A stretch of DNA of 64,000 bases from Paenibacillus_V sp046244365. Lineage in GTDB: Bacteria > Bacillota > Bacilli > Paenibacillales > NBRC-103111. The DNA is taken from positions 2,790,001 to 2,854,000 of the forward strand of contig NZ_CP176395.1 of NCBI RefSeq assembly GCF_046244365.1. Direction: 5' to 3'. The notes beneath the pieces are model-generated. The model was not told the DNA's origin, did not search any database, and saw nothing but the letters and a program-made list of their open reading frames with translations. The position numbers and the translations under genes are program-made. This document shows positions 15,707 to 23,658 of the stretch, one piece after another. Positions within the stretch are counted from its first letter, which is position 1, and every line of letters begins with the position of its first letter.

Positions 15707-16606
15707 ATGGAGCTTCGACAATTGCAATATTTTGTGAAAGTAGCGAAAAAACAACATGTGACGCAGGCATCGGAAGAGCTTCACATTGCCCAGTCTGCGG
15801 TAAGCCGCCAAATTCACCAGCTCGAGGAAGAGCTTGGAGTCAATTTGTTTGTGCAAAAGGGCCGAAATCTACAGCTTACGCCTGTCGGTAAGCTTTTTCT
15901 TAACAAAGTGGAGGAGATTCTTAGCGATCTCGACCGTGCCGTTAGCGAGGTGCATGAATTCCTCGATCCGAATGTCGGCGTCATCCGCATCGGTTTCCCT
16001 CATAGTTTGGGGATGAACCTGCTGCCAACGGTGGTTGCCAGTTACCGCAAGGAGCGGCCTGGCGTTAAATTTCGCCTTAAGCAGGGGACGTTCACCAGCT
16101 TGATTCGGGATGTCATGAGCGGGGAAGTCGATTTGGCATTTATTTCCCCGTTCCCCGAGTCGCATGATTACGTAGCCGGCGAGCTGCTGCTGACGGAGGA
16201 GCTTTATGCGATCTTGCCGAAGCATCATCCGCTTGCATGCGAGTCGGTCATACGCCTGGAGCAGCTGAAGGACGAACCGTTCGTCATGTTCAGCGAAGGA
16301 TTCTCGCTGCAGACGATCGTGCTCAATGCATGCAAGAAAGCGGGCTTTGTCCCGAATCTGAGCTTTGAGGGTGAAGAGACGGATACGATACGCGGCCTTG
16401 TCGCGGCCGGCATGGGCGTGAGCCTGCTGCCCGAAATGGCGTCCACAGGTTCGGGACCGCTGCAGCCGGCGAGGGTACAGGTACTTGAGCCGAAGGTAAC
16501 GCGCACGATCGGCCTAATCCGCCGCAAAGGCGAGAAGCTGCCGCCCGTCGCGGAAGGCTTCCGCGCTTTCTTGCTCCGCTATTTCAAGGGGGAGCAGGTT
16601 CTTTGA
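15707..16606 (+). CDS. LysR-family transcriptional regulator
   Basis: A 299-aa LysR protein. The N-terminal winged helix spans residues 1-60 (MELRQLQYFVKVAKKQHVTQ, then AQSAVSRQIHQLEEELGVNLF), followed by the periplasmic-binding-like effector domain (VIRIGFPHSLGMNLLPTVV, EVDLAFISPFPE, GMGVSLLPEM). The head is like GltC/CzcR-type members. The ATG at 15707 follows GACGGAGGATAAG. It diverges from tpx, and LysR genes commonly regulate their divergent neighbour, so tpx and its own promoter are candidate targets (inference). The effector is unknown. Confidence 0.88.
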   Translation: MELRQLQYFVKVAKKQHVTQASEELHIAQSAVSRQIHQLEEELGVNLFVQKGRNLQLTPVGKLFLNKVEEILSDLDRAVSEVHEFLDPNVGVIRIGFPHSLGMNLLPTVVASYRKERPGVKFRLKQGTFTSLIRDVMSGEVDLAFISPFPESHDYVAGELLLTEELYAILPKHHPLACESVIRLEQLKDEPFVMFSEGFSLQTIVLNACKKAGFVPNLSFEGEETDTIRGLVAAGMGVSLLPEMASTGSGPLQPARVQVLEPKVTRTIGLIRRKGEKLPPVAEGFRAFLLRYFKGEQVL

Positions 16607-16620
16607 GCAGCGGCTCGGCG

Positions 16621-16698
16621 CCAGTGCCAGTGCCAATGCCAATGCCAATGCCAATGCCAATGCCAATGCCAATGCCAATGCCGGTGCTAGTGCCAATG
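16621..16698 (+). repeat. Hexanucleotide microsatellite (CCAATG), 13 units
   Basis: Two CCAGTG, eight consecutive perfect CCAATG, then CCGGTG, CTAGTG and CCAATG, in one uninterrupted 6-bp register. It begins 14 nt after the lysR stop codon and is outside any gene. A length that varies by slipped-strand mispairing is likely. Confidence 0.95.
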
Positions 16699-16728
16699 CG
16701 CTGGTGGTTGCTACAGGTTTTAGCCATT

Positions 16729-16920
16729 TAAGAGCCCCAAACGTCTTCTATATCGGGGGAAAGCTGCTTATTCGCCTAATTAGAAGTCGCCAAAGGCTCT
16801 TATTTTGCCTGAATAGCAGAATTTCTCGCCGAAACCTCGAAATAGCAGACCTTAGAGTCGTCTAAAGTTGCGAATATATGAGAATTCACCAAAATAGCAG
16901 ACCCTAACGTCGCTTATAAT
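16729..16920. repeat. Array of degenerate ~28-bp palindromic repeats, cluster 1
   Basis: Four units at about 16729, 16782, 16840 and 16892 (spacing 52-58 nt). The clearest are AAATAGCAGACCTTAGAGTC at 16840 and AAATAGCAGACCCTAACGTC at 16892, each ending in a GTCT-like or CTTAT-like right arm. The same family recurs at 42113-42299. Units are too divergent for a CRISPR. Confidence 0.65.
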
Positions 16921-16981
16921 TGCAAACTCTCGCAACTCCGCTTACTTGTTAAGAAAGTGTGCCTAGTAAAACTGAGTTTGT

Positions 16982-17110
16982 GAAGAGAGCAGCCACGCAC
17001 GAGGCGAAGAGTAACATTAGTATGAAAGAGAGCAGCCACGCACGAGAGAGTTGCATTAGTGTTAATGAATTCTGCACTGCGTGAGGTTGAGATTACTACT
17101 AGTGTGAATG
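16982..17110 (+). repeat. Degenerate tandem repeat, ~42-bp unit
   Basis: Three units begin at 16982, 17023 and about 17066, each starting GAA and ending in a TTAGTRTTAAT/TAGTGTGAAT-like tail. The first two share the stretch GAGAGCAGCCACGCACGAG. A fourth partial unit follows at about 17109. No coding frame explains it. Confidence 0.65.
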
Positions 17111-17155
17111 AAAGCGGCTGTGTGATAGAGTCCGTCTGCTTGCTAGCCAAAGTCT

Positions 17156-17821
17156 CTAAAGAAATAACCGTTTGCCTGCCGTGTCAAGCTCGTAAGAGCT
17201 GAACCGAAGGGTACCGCTGGCGGGACGGAGCACGCCCTTTTCGGCGAGGCGGCGGAGCCACTTGCGGGCATGTTCAACCCGAATGCCGAGAGAATCGGCA
17301 ACCGCAACGGCTCTAAGCGGGGCCGTCGCACCGCCGATTAGGCGAACGATTTCTTTTTCCCGATACGTAAGCGGAATCAGATGGCTCTTATCGCCATACC
17401 AGTGTCCCATCATATGGAGGATGAACTGCTGGCAGCGGCGTTGTTTTTGGTTCAGATCGTCGTAGGCAAACCGGATGATTTTCCAGCCGTCCAGCATCAA
17501 TTGGTTCTGACGCATCAGGTTATCGCCAAATCGCCATCGATCTGCATCTCTCGAATGGGGCCCGTATCCGTCGATTTCAAAGCAAATTCGATAAGGAGGC
17601 CGCAAATAGGCGAAATCGATATAGCGTAAGCCATCCTGAAAATCTTTGACCTCGAATTCTGGATGAAGATGACGAAACTGTCCGATTGCCGGCCACCAAA
17701 CATTGAATAGAAACAACTTTTCCGCATGACCGTGTCCCTCTTGAAGTCTGCGAAGCCGTTCCCCGTTGCGTTTCTCCTCATGATGCCGCAGAAAGCTCTC
17801 ATATTCTCGTGTGAAATCCAT
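17156..17821 (-). CDS. DUF559/Vsr-like nuclease fused to a winged helix
   Basis: A 221-aa protein. Residues 60-130 show the restriction-endonuclease-fold pattern of DUF559/Vsr-like enzymes: RYIDFAYLRPPYRICFEIDG, then H-x4-D-x3-R, RQNQLMLDGWKIIRFAYDDL, that is Asp, Glu, a downstream His and the GW-IIRF strand. Residues 160-221 look like a winged helix (RAVAVADSLGIRVEHARKWL, RLAEKGVLRP). It may cleave or repair DNA, and the fused DNA-binding part suggests sequence- or structure-specific targeting; no methyltransferase partner is nearby, so it is not a classic restriction system. GGGAGG precedes the ATG. An intrinsic terminator lies only about 23 nt upstream of the start codon. It is bordered by repeat arrays. 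Some homologues carry misleading regulator names. Confidence 0.7.
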   Translation of the reverse strand: MDFTREYESFLRHHEEKRNGERLRRLQEGHGHAEKLFLFNVWWPAIGQFRHLHPEFEVKDFQDGLRYIDFAYLRPPYRICFEIDGYGPHSRDADRWRFGDNLMRQNQLMLDGWKIIRFAYDDLNQKQRRCQQFILHMMGHWYGDKSHLIPLTYREKEIVRLIGGATAPLRAVAVADSLGIRVEHARKWLRRLAEKGVLRPASGTLRFSSYELDTAGKRLFL

Positions 17822-17842
17822 CCTTACACCTCCCGGAAAATA

Positions 17843-17878
17843 TAAAAAAGCCGCCTTCCCGCGAACGGAAAAGACGGC
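17843..17878 (-). terminator. Terminator immediately upstream of the nuclease gene
   Basis: On the minus strand GCCGTCTT pairs with AAGGCGGC through 8 bp (one G-U), plus an inner CC/GG pair, followed by TTTTTTATATTTT. Only about 14 nt separate the T tract from the ribosome binding site, too little for another promoter. Confidence 0.7.
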
Positions 17879-18130
17879 GTGTGCTTCACGCTATTATTTA
17901 CATGCTGATCACTTCCTATTATTGTAAACGAAGAGGAGCCGAAATGTCCAGCGGACATTCTTCGATTCAACATACGGTAAAATGTTCGGCTTTACACTTC
18001 CGCTGGATGTGCAATGAATCGCCCGCTGCCGCTCGCCTGCCCGCCATCGCTCCCATGACGGTGCACCACAACCGGCCAGTTTACTCATGCTCACCTGCTT
18101 GCGATTACCTGAAATCTTTTTCAACAAAAC

Positions 18131-18160
18131 CAAACCGTTTTGTGCAACCGAGTCGTCTAA
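18131..18160 (+). promoter_or_regulatory. Candidate ECF-type autoregulatory promoter
   Basis: AAACC (18132-18136), 17 nt, CGTCTAA (18154-18160), 30 nt before the sigma factor start. AAC-type -35 and CGTC-type -10 elements are typical of ECF sigma factors, which usually control their own operon. No other credible gene was seen from 17882 to here. Confidence 0.5.
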
Positions 18161-18190
18161 TGCAGTAATACGAACATAAGGGGGAGAACG

Positions 18191-18721
18191 TTGTCCGTTG
18201 AGGAGTGGGTAAAAGCGGCGAAAGAGAACGATGAGACCGCGTTCTTTCGGCTTATGGAGCTTCACCGGGAGCAGGCATACCGGATAGCCTTCGCGTATTT
18301 ACGCAATGAGCAGGAAGCGCTCGATGCAGTTCAAGAAACAACCTTCCGTGCATACCGGCAACTGGCCAAGTTAAAGGAGCCGCAATATTTCACAACTTGG
18401 CTAATTCGCATCCTGCTTAATTACTGCCATGATCAAGCCAAGAAACGCAGACGATGGCATCCGTTTTCGCGTATCGAATCGGAGCAAGCGGTCGCTGCCA
18501 GACCGATTGACCGCGAGGCGAAAATCGATATCGATATAGCCATGAACCGGCTTAAGCCCAAATACAAGCAAGTCGTCATTCTCAAATACTTTGAAGATTT
18601 GACGGTCGCGGAGGTGGCAAGGGTCATCGGGCGTCCGGAGGGCACGGTGAAAACAAGACTTCATCAAGCGCTGTCTCAGCTGCGGGTTTTGCTCGGGAAG
18701 GAGGAGGAGCACGATGTTTGA
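18191..18721 (+). CDS. ECF (SigV/SigM-like) RNA polymerase sigma factor
   Basis: A 176-aa extracytoplasmic-function sigma factor. Region 2 (about residues 10-85) has ENDETAFFRLMELHREQAYR, AFAYLRNEQEALDAVQETTF and WLIRILLNYCHDQ; region 4 (about 110-170) has LKPKYKQVVILKYFEDLTVA and RPEGTVKTRLHQAL as the helix-turn-helix. The start is TTG at 18191 behind AGGGGGAGAACG. It overlaps the next gene by 8 nt (ATGTTTGA), so the two are translationally coupled, and that gene encodes a membrane protein of the anti-sigma type. It probably responds to envelope stress. Confidence 0.9.
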   Translation: MSVEEWVKAAKENDETAFFRLMELHREQAYRIAFAYLRNEQEALDAVQETTFRAYRQLAKLKEPQYFTTWLIRILLNYCHDQAKKRRRWHPFSRIESEQAVAARPIDREAKIDIDIAMNRLKPKYKQVVILKYFEDLTVAEVARVIGRPEGTVKTRLHQALSQLRVLLGKEEEHDV

Positions 18722-20060
18722 ACGGGAGGAGCGGGAGCTGCTGCGCTCGAAGGAGCGGCTTGCGGTCGATGCGGCAGCGGATTTAGAACGGCTCGAGGCG
18801 GCGGTCCGGAATGGTATGCGTCAGGCTCAGGAAAACAGGAAACTGGCAAGGGCCGGCCATATAAGGCTCATAGCGCTTTCAGCGGGCTTATTGTGCCTTG
18901 TGCTTATCGTATCCATTCGGGTTTCTCCGGCCATGGCCTCCATTGTCGGTCAACTGCCAGGTATGGGGTACATTGTAAAGCTGATCGAGCAGGATCGCGG
19001 GCTGAAGCAGGCCTTGGAGAACGATTTCATTCAGCCGGTGGGCATCTCGGACGAGAAAGACGGGATCAAGCTGACCGTAGACGGCGTGATCGCGGATGAG
19101 TCTCGGCTGCATATTTTGTATACCGCCCAGAGTACGACGGGTTCGCCGAAGCCATTGCGAACCGCCGGCATCAAGCTGGAGGACGGAGACGGCGCGGGTG
19201 TGAAAGGAATGATCGCTTGCTGCTACCCGAACGAGAGCGATGGCAAAGACGGAATATTGCGGGGGCAGGTCGATGTTACGTTGTCGGAAGGCGTTAAGGT
19301 TCCGGAAAGGATACGCCTTCAGGTCGAGCTGAGAGAAGATGTAGCAAATCCGAAGGCCGTATGGGAAGTAAGCTTCCCCATTGACAGGGACCTGTTTGCG
19401 GGAATGAAGGAAACGCTGCCGATCGGCCAAACGCTTGAGATTGAAGGCCAGAAGCTTACTTTTACGAAGGCTACCGTGTATCCGACGCGAATCGGACTTG
19501 AAGTCGAGTTCGATCCGGCAAATACGAAGCAAATATTCGGCCTCGAAGATTTGGAGCTGGTCACGGACCGGGGGACGATTCTTAAAAGAAATACAGGCTG
19601 GCTGGGCGAAGAAAAGCAAACGATCTATTTCGAAAGCGACTATTTTTCGCAATCCAAGCGCTTGACTGTCAAGGGCTCCAAGCTTCAGGCGCTCGACAAA
19701 AGCAAGCGGAAGCTCATTATCGACATGGATCGGGAAGAGCTGGTCCGGGCGCCTGACGAACGATTGCGAATCTCGCATTTCGCCAAAACCGATCGTGCAG
19801 CAGACATAACGCTGGAGACGAAAATTCTGGTAGACGAACATTATATGTACCGGATCGTGGACGAGGAATTTACGGATTCCGAAGGCAATAACCATAAGCT
19901 CTCCAAAGGAAGAGAAAGTAGCTATCGAACGGGCAGCGACGTCCAGAATACGACGTTTCATATCGAAGTCGAACCGGGGCAGTTGAAAGGGAAATATACG
20001 TTTACTATCGTAGATTACCCGGCCCGCATCGAAAAGCCCTTTGAGGTGAAAATCCGGTAA
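18714..20060 (+). CDS. DUF4179-type membrane anti-sigma factor
   Basis: A 448-aa protein with a cytosolic N-terminal helix-rich part (residues 1-45, RLEAAVRNGMRQAQENRKLA), one membrane segment (about 48-68, IRLIALSAGLLCLVLIVSI) and a large extracytoplasmic part. The stretch from residue 75 (SPAMASIVGQLPGMGYIVKL) is the DUF4179 hallmark, followed by DUF5643-like beta domains. Such proteins sequester the ECF sigma factor encoded immediately upstream until a cell-envelope signal releases it. The 8-nt overlap supports stoichiometric co-production. The proteolytic or ligand trigger is not evident. Confidence 0.85.
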   Translation: MFEREERELLRSKERLAVDAAADLERLEAAVRNGMRQAQENRKLARAGHIRLIALSAGLLCLVLIVSIRVSPAMASIVGQLPGMGYIVKLIEQDRGLKQALENDFIQPVGISDEKDGIKLTVDGVIADESRLHILYTAQSTTGSPKPLRTAGIKLEDGDGAGVKGMIACCYPNESDGKDGILRGQVDVTLSEGVKVPERIRLQVELREDVANPKAVWEVSFPIDRDLFAGMKETLPIGQTLEIEGQKLTFTKATVYPTRIGLEVEFDPANTKQIFGLEDLELVTDRGTILKRNTGWLGEEKQTIYFESDYFSQSKRLTVKGSKLQALDKSKRKLIIDMDREELVRAPDERLRISHFAKTDRAADITLETKILVDEHYMYRIVDEEFTDSEGNNHKLSKGRESSYRTGSDVQNTTFHIEVEPGQLKGKYTFTIVDYPARIEKPFEVKIR

Positions 20061-20086
20061 CCTTTCAATCGATCGAGTCAAAAAGA

Positions 20087-20124
20087 AACCCGCGAGCCGT
20101 TAGCCGGTTTGCGGGTTATTTCGC
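20087..20124. terminator. Hairpin between convergent genes
   Basis: AACCCGC (20087-20093) pairs with GCGGGTT (20111-20117). T tracts on both sides are weak; it lies between the convergent anti-sigma and response regulator genes. Confidence 0.5.
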
Positions 20125-20234
20125 CGTTGCGCGGCCGCCGGACATGTTCCGTTTCCGGAAAGGGGACACATCCTCTTCGCTTATTACCGTCAATAGAAGG
20201 CCGGCAAAACGCAGCACTTCCGCTTTTACGACCC

Positions 20235-21755
20235 TCACGAAATCGAACCGCCAAGCCGGAACTGGCCGGGCGTGACGTTTTCGAATTTTTTGAACACCTT
20301 GAAAAAATGCCTCGGATTCTCATATCCGACCGACTCCGCGATCGCGTTGATCGGCCAATCGGGATGCTCCTGCATAAATTTCTTCGCTTTGTTCAACCGA
20401 AACGTATGCAAGTAGTGGAGAAACGTCATGCCCATTTCTTTGCGGAACAGCGTACTGATGTAGTTGGGATGCATGTGCACATGATCCGCGACCATATCGA
20501 GAGACAGGTCGAGCTTGTAATTCAAAGCTACAAAGGCGACGATCTTGTCGATCGTCTGCATGTGAGGCTGACGATGGTCCGGCCGGCGGACGCAACGGAT
20601 CAGCTGCGACACGATATCCGCAACGCGAGCTTCGTCCAGCGCTTCTCCGCAAGGCGAGAACAGATCCGCCGCAGCTTGCTCCCCCCATATGGCTTCCGGC
20701 GTAAGTCCGACGCTTTGCAGGTATAGGCCGACGCAAACGAGAAATTGCTCGCGGAGCTTGCTCTGCGTTTCGCTCTCTCCCGCAACGTGCAGCAGGATGA
20801 GCTGCATATCCTTCTTGATCTGCTCCGCCGAAGGCTGCTGCTCCTGCGCATGCTCGATATAGCGGACCAGGTTGTCATAGCCGTCATGGATGTTTACCGC
20901 TTCATGGCGGTAAACCGCTATGCTGCAGCAATAGAAATACCGGTTGAAAAACATGGCGGCCAGCGCTTCGACATACAGTTCGCGCAAACAGGCTGCCGCA
21001 TCCTCGCGTCCGCTTACCCCAATGCTAAACCCGCCGTCCGGCTTCCGGTACGTTTGGAAAAGCTTGCCGCAAGCCTGTTCAAGCTCCTTATCCGTTGCTC
21101 TTCGGCTGCCGTTTCCAAGGAGAACGGCTTGCCGCAGAAACCGGGATTGCAGCATATACGTTTTCTCGAAGACTTGATTCAGATCGCCGGCAAGAGCGGC
21201 AAGAAGCTCGGCAGGTGGAGACGGGTCGTTTTCATCCGTTTGCAGGACGATAACGGTCGAATACGGGTGTGGCAGAAGACCGGAAAGCTGCTCCGGCTTC
21301 ACAGGCAGCTCGGCTGCCGGCGTATTGTAAAGCATATGCTCCTTCAGCAGCAGCAGATCGAGCTCGTCCGCCCGTTCATGGTCCGCCCGAATCGATTGCG
21401 CGATTTTGGCGAGTACGCCGACCAGCTCTTCTTTGTCGAGGGGCTTCAGCAAATAATCGATGACCTGATAGCGGAGCGCTTGCTGCGCATAAGCGAAATC
21501 CCCGTACCCCGTCAAAATGACAAAGCGATCGCAATAATTCCGCTCCTGCGCTTCTCTGATGAAGGCAAGACCGTCCATTTCCGGCATATGAATATCCGTC
21601 ACGATCAGATCGGGCTGGAACTGCTCCAGCTTCTGGAGCGCATCGATCGCATCGCAGGCTCCTACAATTTCGGTAAACGGGGTGTCCGCTTTCCGAATCA
21701 TCCGGATTATGCCATTCAACAGAACGGGTTCGTCGTCAACAACCATCAGCTTCAT
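20235..21755 (-). CDS. YesN-type response regulator with AraC HTH
   Basis: A 506-aa response regulator. The receiver domain (1-120) has the acidic pocket VVDDEP, the phospho-acceptor Asp in DLIVTDIHMPEMDG, the switch Thr in ILTGYGDF and the Lys in LLKPL. A long middle domain follows, and the C-terminal AraC double helix-turn-helix (about 400-500) includes LDMVADHVHMHPNYISTLFR and INAIAESVGYENPRHFFKVF. The ATG overlaps the stop of the kinase gene by 4 nt. Together they form a two-component system divergent from a sugar ABC importer, the usual Paenibacillus arrangement in which the regulator switches on the importer. Confidence 0.93.
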   Translation of the reverse strand: MKLMVVDDEPVLLNGIIRMIRKADTPFTEIVGACDAIDALQKLEQFQPDLIVTDIHMPEMDGLAFIREAQERNYCDRFVILTGYGDFAYAQQALRYQVIDYLLKPLDKEELVGVLAKIAQSIRADHERADELDLLLLKEHMLYNTPAAELPVKPEQLSGLLPHPYSTVIVLQTDENDPSPPAELLAALAGDLNQVFEKTYMLQSRFLRQAVLLGNGSRRATDKELEQACGKLFQTYRKPDGGFSIGVSGREDAAACLRELYVEALAAMFFNRYFYCCSIAVYRHEAVNIHDGYDNLVRYIEHAQEQQPSAEQIKKDMQLILLHVAGESETQSKLREQFLVCVGLYLQSVGLTPEAIWGEQAAADLFSPCGEALDEARVADIVSQLIRCVRRPDHRQPHMQTIDKIVAFVALNYKLDLSLDMVADHVHMHPNYISTLFRKEMGMTFLHYLHTFRLNKAKKFMQEHPDWPINAIAESVGYENPRHFFKVFKKFENVTPGQFRLGGSIS

Positions 21756-23530
21756 TGCGATGCCTCCTTGGCAAGCTTAAGCGAGCATGTCGTACCTGCG
21801 CCATGCTCGCTGTCGATTTGAATGCCGGAGCGGTCGCCGAAAAACATTTTGATCCGCTCGTTCACATTGTAAATGCCCAGTCCGCCGCCTTCCGCCCGGA
21901 GAAGCTGCGCGTCGGCCGTACCGTTCAGAACGCTCCGAATGACGGTCAGACGATCTGCTGCGATCCCGGCACCCGAATCCGAAACGGCAATGTACAGGAA
22001 TGCGGCATCCTCCCAAATTCGGATCGAGAGCTCGCCCCGTTTGCGGACGCTCGCAATGCCGTGCACGATGCTATTCTCCACGACCGGCTGCAGCATATAA
22101 CGCGGACAGATAAAGTTATCGGTAACAGCGCGGATGTCGAACGTCACGCTAAGCCGGTCGGCCAGCCTGATTTGCTGGATGTTGATATAGTCTTTCACGT
22201 TCTCGATCTCATCCCGCAGGGAGGTTTCGCTTTTGGCGCCCGAGAGGCTGTACCGGAAAAGCTTGCCGAGCGTATACGACATATCGGCGGCTTCGGGATC
22301 GTCGTTCGCTTCCGCAATCATGCGGATCGATTCGAGCGTGTTATACAAAAAATGAGGCTTGATCTGCGCCTGCATCATTTGATAGGCCGCTTCCTTGCGC
22401 AGCATCTCGGACCTGTGCACCGTATTGACCAGTTCGTCCATGCGCCTGATCATCGCATTATAGGAGACGGTGAGATGACCGACTTCATCGTTTTTGATAT
22501 CGCCGCGATAAATCGGAAAATGATTTTCGTCCACCTGCCGCATATGTTTCGAGAGCTTCAGGATCCGTTTGGTAATCGAGCTGGCGATCAGATAGTACAT
22601 GCCCGAAAGCACCAGCAGCAGAACGGCGACCGTCAATACGAGCACATACCGGTTTTTGTTGATTCCGCGGAAGACGTCGTCCACCTGCTCCAGAACGATG
22701 AACCTCAGCTTCAGGCTGTCCGCGTAGAACGATTCGACGAGCAATTTATTCCCGTTAAACGTTTGATAGGCGGATCTGGAATCGGAAAGGGCGGCTTGCC
22801 CGAACAACGCTTGCTTGCGTTCCGCCGTCAGCGGCATGATTTCTTGCCGGTATACCTCGCGCTGCTCCTGGTCAAGCACGTAGAGATTGCTTCTGCTGTT
22901 CACGTTCAGCGATTCCATCAAGGGCTTCATCAGCTTCGGCGTAACCGTGATGTCCAGCAACCCGATGTCCTGTTCGAAGTTTCGATTGCCGATTTTGTGG
23001 AAAAAGTGCAGGTTGATGTCCTGGCCGGCGCCTTTCGTAAGCGTGACCCATTTGCCTACGCCTAGCGGAAGTTTACGGAGACTGTCGTCCAGCTTGAACT
23101 CGCTCATTTCCGCCATCTCGGGCCGGAAGAGCATCCCGTTCTGCCGTTCCATATAAATCCTCAAATCGCCGATGAGCGGATTGGAGGAGCGTATGTAAGA
23201 GAACAAGGGTCTGATGTACGTGAGAAAATTGGACACCTGCTCGAAATCGGTGCGGTAATTGCCGTTCAAGTAGGCGATCGTGTTCGAATTGTTCTGAAAC
23301 AGCTGGTAGACGGATTCGATCTGCACGGCGCTTACGTTCAGGTTGTTCAGCACCTGGTCGACGATCTTTTGCCTGCCTTGGGCGTATTCTTCCAGCACGC
23401 TGTTATAGTTCTGGTTGTACAGAAAAAGGCCGAATGAAATGATGGGGACGAAAATAATGACGATATAGCCGATGGCCATCTTTTTGACGATCGACAAGTT
23501 TTGATAGCTGAATCCAGGCTTCTTTTTCAT
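21752..23530 (-). CDS. YesM-type sensor histidine kinase
   Basis: A 592-aa membrane kinase: TM1 about residues 17-38, an extracellular sensor domain (40-305), TM2 about 305-325, a HAMP region, then the His_kinase (LytS/YesM) box with the phospho-acceptor His in QAQIKPHFLYNTLESIR, and an HATPase domain with VVENSIVHGI and DSGAGI, GGGLGIYNVNERI. ATG at 23530 has AAGGTGG 7 nt upstream; a GTG two codons earlier lacks spacing. It most likely senses the oligosaccharide taken up by the divergent importer. Substrate unknown. Confidence 0.92.
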   Translation of the reverse strand: MKKKPGFSYQNLSIVKKMAIGYIVIIFVPIISFGLFLYNQNYNSVLEEYAQGRQKIVDQVLNNLNVSAVQIESVYQLFQNNSNTIAYLNGNYRTDFEQVSNFLTYIRPLFSYIRSSNPLIGDLRIYMERQNGMLFRPEMAEMSEFKLDDSLRKLPLGVGKWVTLTKGAGQDINLHFFHKIGNRNFEQDIGLLDITVTPKLMKPLMESLNVNSRSNLYVLDQEQREVYRQEIMPLTAERKQALFGQAALSDSRSAYQTFNGNKLLVESFYADSLKLRFIVLEQVDDVFRGINKNRYVLVLTVAVLLLVLSGMYYLIASSITKRILKLSKHMRQVDENHFPIYRGDIKNDEVGHLTVSYNAMIRRMDELVNTVHRSEMLRKEAAYQMMQAQIKPHFLYNTLESIRMIAEANDDPEAADMSYTLGKLFRYSLSGAKSETSLRDEIENVKDYINIQQIRLADRLSVTFDIRAVTDNFICPRYMLQPVVENSIVHGIASVRKRGELSIRIWEDAAFLYIAVSDSGAGIAADRLTVIRSVLNGTADAQLLRAEGGGLGIYNVNERIKMFFGDRSGIQIDSEHGAGTTCSLKLAKEASQ

Positions 23531-23611
23531 GGGCACGCCACCTTATAATCGGACAGTTCAGTTGAAGAATGGTCACTATGATTTTGCAGCGGGCTCCTTT
23601 ATGATAAGTCC

Positions 23612-23625
23612 TGTAAGCGCTTAAT
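23612..23625. promoter_or_regulatory. cre site (CcpA binding) upstream of sugar ABC importer
   Basis: TGTAAGCGCTTAAT matches the catabolite-responsive element consensus TGWAARCGYTWNCW at 13 of 14 positions. It is 35 nt before the permease start codon, in the divergent intergenic region, so it could control both directions. Confidence 0.7.
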
Positions 23626-23658
23626 AATAGCAAAGACGGTATAGCGAGGAGGAGTAAC

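Noticed and set aside
17944..18168. 74-codon plus-strand frame behind AGAGGAG, upstream of the ECF sigma gene
   Set aside because: Amino acid composition is not protein-like, and it runs through the probable ECF promoter.
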